DNA of 64,000 bases from Nymphaea colorata. Lineage: Eukaryota; Streptophyta; Magnoliopsida; Nymphaeales; Nymphaeaceae. Made by a program: the position numbers and the translations under genes. This document shows positions 11,789 to 23,410 of this stretch, in pieces (position 1 is the first letter of the stretch; each line of letters starts with the position of its first letter). Below the pieces are notes generated by a model that was not told the origin of the DNA, did no database searches, and was given only the letters and a program-made list of their open reading frames with translations. The stretch spans positions 1,366,001-1,430,000 of the forward strand of contig NC_045141.1 in NCBI RefSeq assembly GCF_008831285.2. The letters are read 5' to 3'.

Positions 11789-13448
11789 CGTAAACACTTC
11801 AAAATTTTCACGTCACTTAGATGACCATTTTACCCCTGTCCCTTAGTTTTATTACTGTTTTGAATCATGTTCTAGCTGGTCCGTGACCTCAGGATGGAGT
11901 CAAATCACCTACGTTGTCCAAGTAGGCTGACCACCAGCCTAAGAAAACCCTAACACCTTACGCCGACCCTAGGTTATATTTACATTGTTTAACTAAAATC
12001 GTAGAAGACCCTACAGATGAGATTGTTAGGCAAAATTAAAGCGAGGTCTCATTTTCACAGTCAAAAGCAAGTAAGTCGACATGGCCCTTGACTTTAAAAC
12101 CTAGTCAAAACCTTTTCTTTACCTTAGAAGAAGTCCAGGATCCTTCCTTCTGGCTTAGTGAAGCTTTGTGTGGCTTATTTTGGCTTAAAATAGCCCAAAG
12201 CTTGGCAGGCTACACTTCAACCAAAAATGTCAATTCTTTAGGAAAACTGACAATTTATTTAGGAAAACTAACTTTTGAAGCACTTCAAGAGCTCATTTTC
12301 GATGCCATGTGAACTAAACTGAGATTTAGATATAGTGCCCAAACTTGCCTAAAATAGCTCCAATGAACCCATTTGGTCCGGTCTGTCAAGGCCTACCTAA
12401 TTTAAACTTGGTAGGACCCATATAATTCAATTCGATAGAGCCTACACGAAATAGTCCCCACAAGGCCTTAAAACCTTGACTGTTTGAACCTGCCAAATAT
12501 GGATTCGGAGGGGTCCACAAACTTTAATTCTTAAAAACATGGTTAACTTATCCTCATCGGGGTTTATAATCCTTGCGTTTTGAAAAGCTGTCCATCATAT
12601 CTTTATAGTAAACCTAGATCGTGAATTTGCTGATAGTTGCCCACGTAGCTTAGTTTTTAAATACTTGTCTGACTTAGAGTACTGCAACCAGGTGAAGCCA
12701 TTTCAATCAAAGCCAAGCTTAGCTTAGCCCATCGGACCCAATATACAATCTGATCCAATTAAATTCAAACCAAAGTCATTTTGACCTATTTGAAATAAAT
12801 CAACCTAGACCCAGCCCATATCTCACCATGACTCGAACCTGGTCCAATTTCTAACTCAAAGGGCTCGAGCCCACTAAGCCCAATTTCCCAAACCAGTCTT
12901 AGTTTGACTAAGCTTAGACAACTGAACACAATTCTACTCAAACTAGTTTTAGCTTGACTAGGCTCACTCATACTAAACCTAGTCACCCCAAACCAAACCC
13001 AACATGACTTGACTCCTCCTGGCTCAATCAACTGGACATAGGCTAAACCCATTCAATCAACTGAGGCAAGTAGGAGACACCCCTTCCATTTGAAAACAAA
13101 AATCCAAATCTAGATTCACAATCTAGTTCCATAATTCAATGTCGAATCTCAATCCATGATCCATCCTAGATTAAAATCTTCATTTCAGATCATTATCTAG
13201 ATCTCTAATCCAGTATCAGAGATCCAATTTTTCTAAAAAAATATAGATTTCAGATTAGATCCATATCTATTTCAATGTAAGAAGATCCAAACTCACCAGT
13301 CATGCCACAGGGCACAAGATTAATATCAACCCTTAAATTGGCTTTTATCTATCTTTTTCCAAGAAACTAAATTTTGTCTTCATCTCACAAGGAGGAAGGA
13401 GGTTGACCCCACCTCCCCTTTCCCTTAACTATCTCTCTCTCCACCCAT

Positions 13449-13457
13449 TATAAATAG
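13449..13457 (+). promoter_or_regulatory. Candidate TATA box of the plus-strand LTR
   Basis: TATAAATAG is preceded by a GATCT/ATCCA array and followed by purine-rich leader sequence, as in the related LTR copies. Confidence 0.45.
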
Positions 13458-13523
13458 AAAGGAGGAGAGTTTGAGGGGAGGGGAAGTTTGGGGACATGCC
13501 ATACCTCTCACCACCCCCCAAGG

Positions 13524-13526
<3 letters not shown>

Positions 13527-13582
<56 letters not shown>
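13527..13582. repeat. Compound TA/GA microsatellite
   Basis: About 13 TA units run directly into about 14 GA units. A separate CT microsatellite lies at 13733-13768. Confidence 0.9.
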
Positions 13583-13585
<3 letters not shown>

Positions 13586-13728
13586 TACCACCCCCTAAAA
13601 GGATCACCTTAGATGTCTAAACAAGGAGAAACAAGAAGGAAGAAGAGTTAGAAGAGAAAGAAGTAGAAGAAGAAAAGGAAGAAAGAAAAAGAAGATGACG
13701 AAAAGGAGCTAATCAACGAGTTAGGTCA

Positions 13729-13768
<40 letters not shown>

Positions 13769-16700
13769 AAGCCATCCTTCTATTCTCTTTACATGCTAGC
13801 CACGTGTACTTTTGGAGTTCTCTATAGATACTTTGTTTCATTTGTTTTGCTTACTACTATGTTATTGTTATAATGCCATTTTCTATGGCCATTGATGAAT
13901 AATTCATCCTTGTAGATGAAGTCTTCTTTTAAAAACCTACAGAATTTTCATGTTTTGTCATGGATTATAGTTGAAGTAGAGAGGTTGAGGTCACGTATAT
14001 GAATGTAAGTTCTCCTTTAGGATACTCGGTTCATGTCATTATATATTTTATAGCCTATTTTTTCATGAGTGATACATCTTCATGGTTCGGCCACCAAGAG
14101 GAATATAGATGTACTTTCACTCTAATCCGATATACATTTTTTTATGAATAACATATTTTCAATGGGTTTCATGAATCTACAAGCTATGTCAATGAATGAT
14201 TAACTTGATGAATCTTCATGCATCATGTTCATAACTAATTATATTATCATTCTTTAGTTTCGAGTCCTTAATATACATCCATGAGCTATTTCTGTCATTT
14301 TCATGTGTGTCAGTATCATCCATATTGCACATCATGATTTGCAGACATTTGTCATGGTCTTTCATGATTCTCAAAGTGATCCACGCTTTAGAGACATGCA
14401 TTTTTAAGTTTAAGCAAAGCTCAATAGGTGAATTGCATTGGTGAATCATAAAATCCTTTGGTTTCCCAAATGTGTCTAGTTAGTTTCCACCAAATTCCAT
14501 TAAAATCTAAGTTGTTTTGGCTAATTGTTCGTATGATTTTCTAGAACATATTTTCTGCGACTTTTTAAGTTGTAGAAAATTGCTCCTAAAAGATCTACAA
14601 ACTTTGGAGCTCAATAAGTTAAGTTACATAACTTTGATTGATAAAAGAATTCTTTGTACATCATTTTCAGCTCAATCTGGGTTGATTTGATAGGTTGTTG
14701 AATAAAAAAAGTTGAAAAAACAATTCTTTCACAAACTTGTGCATTCCTACCAAAAGAGAATTCTTGTCAAGTTTGTCATGTTACAACTTCTTATGAGAAC
14801 ATATTTTTCTAACATTTTAAATTAAGACAGGTCTTGTTGTACTGAAATTCTATGCCAAATATTTCAAGTCAAAAGGGGTCCATCTACATAATCACATTTT
14901 ATCTTAAAAGTAGGCTGGTTGAACTCAGTTCTCTTATTACTACAATGATCATATTTCTGTTATACTCTTGGTATAACATAACTTGTCGCCCTGAACATGT
15001 TTTGCAAATCTATCAAATGAGTTTGATTCTCTGTTGTGTATAGAGTTTTCCTTCCAAATTTCAAACCAAACCAAAGTCGATCATTTTACCAATATGTTAT
15101 GTTCTCTTTTGCAGAATCTCACATTTTCCATCTTATGTTTCTTATTGCCCATTGTCCAAATTCTGAATTGATTTTGCAAGCCAACACCTAGCCTAATAGC
15201 TACCCATGCATGGAACGCCCACCCTAAATTTCAGTCAAAACTTGTGTCATTTAATATGTCTTCCATCATTCTGAAATTCTTGTCGAACCAAGTTTTCGGT
15301 TTGGCAGTTTCGCAAAATCATTGTTTTGCTTTCTCAATTCAATATTTAATCTTTGTTTCACACTGGAAATGTGTTAGTCCCATGCATGGTCAATTTTCAT
15401 GTAGCATCTAGGATGCTATCATCAAGTTTCGTGGTCTGTTTGGTCCTTTTTGTTTTAATCGTAGGTTGTGTTTCTCATGTAATGCACATTATATTGTATT
15501 TTCGTAACAAGTAGCTAGGACAATGCATGTTTTTCCTTTTCATTAGTGTTTCATCAAACTCTTTGCATGATAGCACTAGGTTAGGCATTTCCAATGCAGA
15601 TAGATATGATTCATAATGTTTCATATCAGTCCATGCCATTTGGTAGTTTGCCCAGCCTCATCCTTCAATGTGTTATGTTTTGTTTTGTCTTCATAACAAG
15701 TTTTGGAAATTGAATTTTGTTCATGCTAGTTAATATCATAGGTATATTCTAAGATTCAATAGCACTTGTCTAGATTCTCTCCATGTGTGATAAGTTTACA
15801 TTCATTCTCTTACTTGAAAACTATGATTTTATCATGTTATTTTATGTTTTCTTGTGTAATGTTATGTTTCATCACGATAGTTCACTTTTTGAGGATTCAA
15901 TGAAAGAAATGAATTGCACATGTCAAGATGATTTTTGGTGGCATTACCATGTTGTTAAAAAATCCTAAAATGCATACATTATCCATTTTTATGGCATTTC
16001 TTTGCTTTCCTTGTTATAGATATTCTAGATTAGTTTTGCACTACATATATTCTACTTTCAAATGCTAATTGTGTGAAATGGTTTGCTATGCATGCACACA
16101 CTTTACTTTTCATCTTTTAACGTGTTGGTTACCACAAATATGATCGCACACATGCACCTCCTTCTTGGAACCGATATAGGTTCTGCACTATCCGGGTTGC
16201 TAAACAAATCTTCCTATATAGAGAAGGTTGAACACCTCGACATCTTCTAAAAAAAATTACAAACTAGCATCAAGTCTTCCAACTTGTTCTAAAAAGAGTT
16301 TTCAACTTTGTTTTCAGAATCCAAATTTCTAACATGACATTGAATGTTATTCTCAAACTTATATTTGCTAAAATTAATTTTTAAATCCGATGTTTAGCCA
16401 TGTTATACATCATTTTAGGCACGATCCAAAAATCAATTTTCAAATCCAATTTATCATATTTCTTTCAAAATCAAGTTTTAATAATAATTCTATGTTCAAA
16501 TCCAAAACTCAACTCCAAGTTCCAAGTTAGGTTTCTAAATTACATACATCATGTAGATATAGGTTGCATGTCATGACCAGATGATGATATCAGCACTTTA
16601 GGTATGTTATGAACGACCTTGAGGGTCCCTGTAACTTACAAAAATAAATTCTATTCCAATTTTAAGTCCATGTGCATGTGTGTTACATGTTGTTCATTAG

Positions 16701-16880
16701 GATTGAAGCATAACATTTGGAACATTAGACATTAAGTGTAGTTGCTTTAGACCTTAGATTGATTACCGCTAGTAAGAGCACTAGGAACAATCAATCCTTG
16801 TATCAACAGGACAGATGTTATCTCATTTAAATTGAAATGTTGGAGAATCTGTATTTTCAATCCAGGTTGCATGCATAGTT

Positions 16881-19800
16881 ATTTTAAGAAATTTTTCATG
16901 TACACAGCAACTGCCACCTGCCTCTACCCTGGTAACCTCACCACACTACGCTACTACCATCAGCAATGTCACAGGCTAAATTCACTGTCACCTCTATCAA
17001 ACTGTCAGCTATTTAGCATTTGTCTGACCCTTGCATCCCTTTCGTTCCTCTCTGCAACTCTAGTGAAAACCCACAACGATATCAGCTCTTGGAAATAGGC
17101 TACCGGAGCAGACCTGTTTCTTGGTCATGTGCATGTAATAGTTTAAAATGGGTTAGCTTAATCAAGCCCCACCAATTGTAGACCGAAACTAAAGTTCTTC
17201 CATAATGCAGCCGATGGATTTTGGTAGTGGCCTTCGAGGCCCCATTACGAAATCACCCATGGCATTTTGACAGCATTTTAGAACATGTATTTCTGCTTGC
17301 TTTGGTTCCAGATTGTTGGTGCTTTTAGCATCTCATTAATCACTAGACAGATGTTTACAGTTTGTTGTATCACTTATATTCATATCTCATGCACTCTTCC
17401 TATTCATGTCATGTCGATTGTTAAGTCCTTTAGAAATATGTTCATCTGCTATAGTTTCTTCTATGAGCAATGTTAAACCTGACATGCTCTCTTTGGTTTG
17501 TAAATGGTCTATTTTTAGATCTTCTACACACGCATGTGAACTGATTACTCACCTTAAAATGTGCAAGCCTACTATTAGTCTTCTTTTGTCTATTAAGTTG
17601 ATATTTCAAGTCCTTTTCATTTTCAATTCAAGTTACTAACACTTTTTTGAACTCGCACCGATGTTTAGATCTATCTACCATATACATGTGTCTAAGCTGC
17701 ACCCATTAGCTAATTTTCTACTATATGTCTATCTACCAGATGCTTCTTTATTGATGTTTAGATCTACCATATACATCTTTATTGATGTCAGCATGGCATC
17801 TGCTCCTTTATTTACCATTTGTTAGTAAATGCATTTTCATCTTCATGTAATTTTTAATTCATAATGTAATGTTATCCACTTCTGCAAATTTCATTTTGAT
17901 GTATTGAACTCTCTTTGATTTTAGGAATAATTGATTGTTTCAGTATGATGTTCATGAGAGGTCAATTCTTTCAGAAGTTGATTAGGAATATGATTTTTGT
18001 TTGTTTGACATCGGCAAGGGCCCCAATGACCCTCCCGCTGAACCTACAATCTGAATGACTAAATAAGAGCAGAGAACGTCATTTTGGCCAACGTGTAACA
18101 TTAATCGCACGTATGATTTGATAGTTTTGGAGTTCACACTTTGATTGGGGCTGGGTATATACATGCTCGAGTGAGATTTAGAGAACTTGGGAATTTTTAT
18201 ATTCAGGGTTTTGCATTGGGTTCCTGTTTGGCTGGGTATTATGTTTTGTAAATTTTAAATAATTATTTGTTCTTGACTATTTTTATTTGGATGTATAGAG
18301 TATAAAAGCAAATACGACTCCATTTGATCAAATCTTTGATATTCCATCAAAAACTTACTGAAGTGAGTGTTAAGTGTCGATTTATGTAACTCTAGGTGGA
18401 GAGATGTCTTGGCATATCAACATTGATCACTTCTGTGATTGAAGTAGATACGTGGCTGAGTTCTCTTTTTGAAACGTCTCTTTGCTCCGAGACTCATTCC
18501 CTTGATTTATTCAAGCCGGACCCAAGGCTACATTAACAATGTTTTCAAATATTTTTCAAAGGAAAATTTGGTTGGAAGTGGATTAGATTCGAATTTAGGT
18601 TTGAAATATGATTTTGGGTATGCTATGAAATTTCAGCTTGATTGGATCCAAATTTGAAAATGAGCCTGGAAGGGGTTGTAATTTTGAAGGATTGGTTTCA
18701 TGGTATTGGATTTGGATTGGTCCTACCAAAATCTGGGCTTTCAAGATTACTTTCGTTGGGAATTGGGTATGGATTTGAAATTTATTTGAATTTAAACACT
18801 AACTTGATTAGTTGTGGATTTAAAATTAAAATCAAATTGTATTGGACTTGGAAATGGATCGGGCTCCCAGTTTTATTGGATCTGGATTTCGAAATAGCTT
18901 CCTTGGATGAGTTTTGAAGTTTTGATTTAAAATGGGGTTTGGATCGAATTTGGTTTGGAGGTTGATTTGGAAATTTGGTTTGATGGAAATGGATTTGAAT
19001 TGGATCTTCCTACATTTGGGTTTTATAGACGGGTTTATTTGGATTTCAAAATGGTGGGTTAGAAAATTAGATCTGGTCTAGTTGAATCAAGTATTTATTC
19101 TGAAAACCAAATTAAATTTTGAAATTGGATTTTGAAAACCAAATTTCAAATCTTTGTCCAGGTCTAGTCCAATCCAATTTTCAAATCTAAACCTAATCAA
19201 ATCAATTTTCAAAGCCCACCTCTTTATAAACCACCTTGCTGATAAAATCCAATTTCAAAATCCCATCAATCCCAAATCTAAACCTAAAAATATAACAAAG
19301 CCAGTTATGACCCAATTTTTGAATCCATATTTTAGTTTTTATGTAGTTTCATCATCCAAACCAATTTATCCTTGGATCTAATATCCATTTCATTCACCTA
19401 GTCCAAATCCAATTCCTTAGATCCAATTTCCTAATTCAATACGATTTTCAGATCTAGTTAATATCATTTATAAATTAAATTTTACAATTTAAATAATATT
19501 TCTTTCAAATAAAATTTTGAAATGCCATTAGGGTCATATGTGAGGATTACACACATAACTTTAAAATGTCATCGAGTTTGCCACAACTGATCTACATCTT
19601 CTTTTCGTTTCCAATATACCTATCTATGTTTCAAACTAGGATTAATTCATATAGTTCAGCTCTCAAAACGATTAGTGAACACGCTTTCCCTCAATATCCT
19701 CAAGACTGTATGTTGAATCCAACTACTTCAAGCCCTAAGCTTTTGGCCAGTCTACACCTTAAATATTTTCATATTAAGTGATCTATTATCATATTAAACT

Positions 19801-21111
19801 TGGATTTTAGATAACAAAGTGTTGAAATGATCTTACAATGATTGGACAATTAATTCTAAATATTGAATATTCAGAATGTTAGCATCTTAGATCTTAAGTA
19901 TGATTAGATAACCCTTAAGACTATGATATTGGATCTCACTCCACATCATTCAGTTTCAATCATGATCAGGATCTGTCAGTTCAGTTTGAATCATAATGTT
20001 GGTTCGTAAAGACTAAATCCATAAAACTTTTGAACTGGATTTTGACTTGATTTCAGTTTGGATCAATAAACTCCTAGATTGTTACTTGAGAGCTTTGTAT
20101 CTGAATTAAGTCTTTGAAATTGGATCAATCAAGCTTTTGGAACTGGATCTATATTGAACCTTCATTAAATCCAGATCTAATGGAATTAAATGTCTAGGTT
20201 TAATCCAAATGTTAAAACCTCAGAAACCAGATTTTGATCATATGTGACCTAATCGCATGAATGATACTAATTTAGGACCATGCATACATATTTCAATGAC
20301 GAATGCAAGTTGAAACTATGTTTCTCTCTTGAAGCTTTACTGTTCAAATCCCTATACGTCTAATGGTCCACTTAGATTTTCAAAATAATAATCTTTGCAA
20401 AACCTAGGACACATTTGCTTTGGTTTATTCAAGGTCAGGCTGACAATCAAGTATTTAGATGTTAGGCCAGTAAAACTTAGTACTTGGTCGGATTATTCTT
20501 AGTAAAGGAGCTAGGAAATGTCAGACCCCACATCGATAGGATGGGTTTTGTCTCTAGGATTTCATTGGTGAATATGGAGGCAAGTATATGTGATATTTCT
20601 TCATCTACAATGATCTATATGCAAAGTTGTTAAAAATTTTGCACGTAAGCACACTCTTATATTTGGTGCCAATTATATGTCCTTTATGAACTATATGAAA
20701 TATAAGGTTTGTGCACCACACATTCTATTTAATTTCTTTCATTTGAGCATCATTAGAGTTGGAAATCAGTTTCCAACTGACAAAATCGATTTTCGTTGAA
20801 AATTGAGAAAGAAATGACAAAAATTTTGTTGCGATACATGTTGGATATATGACATTTTACCAAGTCTTATGTTTATAATATTGTTTCAGTTGGCTCTCAA
20901 AGGCTCAAATGTGCAGTCCTATATTCTAAGTTCCTATATTCTAAGTTGGAAAGCAGTCTCCCCACTTCGCCACTATAAATATTCCTTCAGGGTGGAGGTT
21001 CTAGCACACAAATTCCAAGGCAAGTTTGCACAAAAATTGGGAATTTCCAACAAGTGCTGAAAAGTTGTACCTTAATGAAAAATACCATCGGCCAAAATTT
21101 CTATTATACTC
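16881..21111. repeat. Gene-free repeat-derived sequence
   Basis: No coding region was recognised. It contains a long array of GGATTTGAAAT/GGATCT words with a strand switch (18560-19440). Near 20480-20600 a stretch (GATTATTCTTAGTAAAGGAGC...) is related to the 3'-proximal motif of the LTR family seen at 16757, 23300 and 33297. This implies at least one further + strand LTR copy whose start I could not place. Confidence 0.4.
18560..19440. repeat. GGATTT/AATCC word array with strand switch
   Basis: From 18560 to about 19140 the + strand is rich in T/G words such as GGATTTGAA and TTGGATTGG. From about 19150 to 19440 it is rich in the complementary A/C words such as TCCAATTTTCAAATC. At the switch, GAAATTGG is followed ten bases later by CCAAATTTC. 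The whole therefore resembles a degenerate inverted repeat of the array that also occurs in the U3 part of neighbouring LTRs. Confidence 0.55.
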
Positions 21112-21114
21112 TAA

Positions 21115-21541
21115 GGCCTGTTTGGATGGAGGGAAAGGAGGAAAATGGAGGGATTGAACAATCAATCATTTGTTTGGTTGATTAATTAGAAAAGAGGGAA
21201 ATGAAAGAAAATTAAAAAGTTTGTTTGGTTGTAAAGGGAGGGAAAGGAAAAGAAAATGTAATGTAAATTCTATTTCTCCAAAATTGGACGGATTGAAAAG
21301 GAAATGAAACCTCTGCCTCTTTCTACCATCTATACCCCTCTCAATTTTTTAAACATTTTGAATGTTAGGGGTATTATTGTAAAGTATTATAAATTATATC
21401 ATTTCATTTCCTTTCTATCCAATTCCCTTTTTCTCACTTTCATTTCCTTTCCATTCTCTTTCTTTTCCATTCCCTTTTTCTCACTTTCCTTTCCTTTCCA
21501 TCTCTCCCTTTCCTTCCCTTTCCCTCTATCCAAACAAAGAG
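21115..21541. mobile_element. Tourist-like (PIF/Harbinger) MITE
   Basis: This 427-bp unit has clear terminal inverted repeats. The left end is GGCCTGTTTGGATGGAGGG and the right end, reverse-complemented, is CTCTTTGTTTGGATAGAGGG; both continue into AAAGG. It is flanked by TAA on each side (21112-21114 and 21542-21544), the 3-bp TWA target duplication of PIF/Harbinger elements. The interior is purine-rich on the left and pyrimidine-rich on the right, so the whole could fold into a long imperfect hairpin. It encodes no transposase. The open frame across its right half is low-complexity and not a gene. Confidence 0.8.
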
Positions 21542-21544
21542 TAA

Positions 21545-23410
21545 GAGTCTTCATTAGGGGATTGAATCAAGCCACAATAGCAATCGGTTAGGTGTTGTAG
21601 CCAAGACTCAAGTGAGTCAGGTTGGGGTCCTAGTGTAGATCCTGGTCTGGTCTGCATAATTTCTCGTTTGTTCATCTTTTTTTTTTCTACTCTCAAAATA
21701 GCATGTCTTTAGTTATTTTTTGCTTGCTTAGTATCATGTTTAAGATAATTTTCTGTCCTCTTAATAGTATGTTTAGGGAATTCTCTATTTTCTTAAGCAT
21801 GCTCAAAATTGCTTACTTTCTAATCTTAGGATAGTTTATTTCCAGCCTTCATAGTTATAATTTAATTTTTTTTGTCTTTAGGATAGAATATAGAGGTCAG
21901 GTATGTCAATCTCTCTCTTCATCTTTTTCCATTTTGGTTATATATTTTAATTTGCTTTGTTACATAGAACATGTAATTTTCTTCCCTAAAAATGTTGAGA
22001 TCTAGGCATGCTTTTACACCATATTTAAATGCGCAATATTGATTACACATCTAACACACACCACAGTTTGTGTTGAAGCTAAGTTTGAAGAGATTAGGAC
22101 CATACCTTGTGACAATAGTCCTAGCATGTGAAAACACCAATTTGGCCTAGCCTTAGCATGAACACATTTTATAAACCGTAGACTTTGAAATATATTTCAA
22201 AATAAGCCATTTCTGGAAAACCAGCTTTCAAAAACACTAGGTTAGTACATGATCAAGAAAGAACCTCGGCTAAACCTACATGTGTCTTCTAAGACTCAAC
22301 CTAGACCAGCCTTAGAACCCTAAACTCAGTCCCCAAAACATCTGAATTAGGACCTTTGTCAAAATCTTACTTTGATATCCTATAAGATTGTATATTGAAG
22401 GCCTCTACATGAAGCCCAAAATTTTGAAAGATCTCTATCTTAGAGATGTTTCAACCCTAAGTGATCTATTATCATATTAAACTTGGATTTCAGAGGCCAA
22501 AGTGTTGATTGGATCATACAATGATAGGATCATTGGATCCCAATATTAGATCTTGGGAATGTGAAATGCTTAGACCTTATGCATGATTGGGTCTTGAATT
22601 CAGATATAAAATTAATGACACCAGATCATAACTATGAATGGATCTCAAATTTAGATGGAACATTGTATTGGATGTTAGGCCATGACCAATTGGATCTCAT
22701 GAAGTTTGGAACTTATAAATCCTACATGAACCTTAGAACTATGATATTGGATTTCAATCTGGAGTTGACTACGATAATTCAGTTGACCATGATATTGGAT
22801 CTTTGCAACTCAATTGGGTCTATGGAATTCTTGATTGAATCTTAACATAAATTTAACCTAGATTATCAGATTTTTTTTATCATTGCTTGATCATTAACAT
22901 GAACTTCAATTAGATTATTAACCATGTTTGCATCACAATGTTGGATTTCTAATTAAAATGAATTCATGTGAATGAAATTGAATTTCTAGGATCACATTAT
23001 AGGTCACTTAACCATATAGAACCCCAATTATCAAACATTAAAAATTGGGCCTTGATCATGTGTAACCTAGTTGCAAACATCATGTTAGTTTGGGTTCATG
23101 TTTGCATGATTAATGATAAATAAAGAATTGAACAATGTCTCTCTCTTGGAAATTTTCTATTCAAAATTTGTACTTCTAATGATCCAATTACTTTAAACCA
23201 AGCTTATTCAAAATTAGGGCATGTTTTCTTTCAATGAATTTAGAAATTGGATGTCATTCAACACTTGGCAGTAGATATATACGACCTAGTCCTTAGTTTG
23301 ATTACCCCTGGTAAAGACACAAAAATGATCAGGCCTGTCTCGTAGACTTTTGCGTAAACTAGACGGAGGTATGTGGAAGTAAATTTTGTTTCCCATTAAC
23401 AATGTATATG
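21545..23410 (+). repeat. Remnant of a plus-strand LTR of the same family
   Basis: The interval holds GGATCT/GATCTCAAATTTAG words (22440-22860) and, at 23300, the 3'-proximal motif GATTACCCCTGGTAAAGACA. The sequence is then interrupted at 23411 by the end of a minus-strand copy. No coding region is visible. Confidence 0.4.

Larger units (their letters stand above)
11789..16880 (+). repeat. Long LTR-like unit, plus orientation
   Basis: It starts near 11789 with a degraded form (CGTAAACACTTCAAAATTTT) of the TGTAGACACCC end and has GACCATTTTACCCC just inside. Words of the ATCCAAAT/GATCT type fill 13080-13280, followed by TATAAATAG at 13449-13457. A leader then carries TA and GA microsatellites (13527-13582) and a CT run (13733-13768). 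Near its far end, at 16757, is GATTACCGCTAGTAAGAGCA, related to a motif about 140 bp before the end of the LTR at 30802-33434. No coding region is present. The right boundary is approximate and insertions probably lengthen the unit. Confidence 0.4.
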
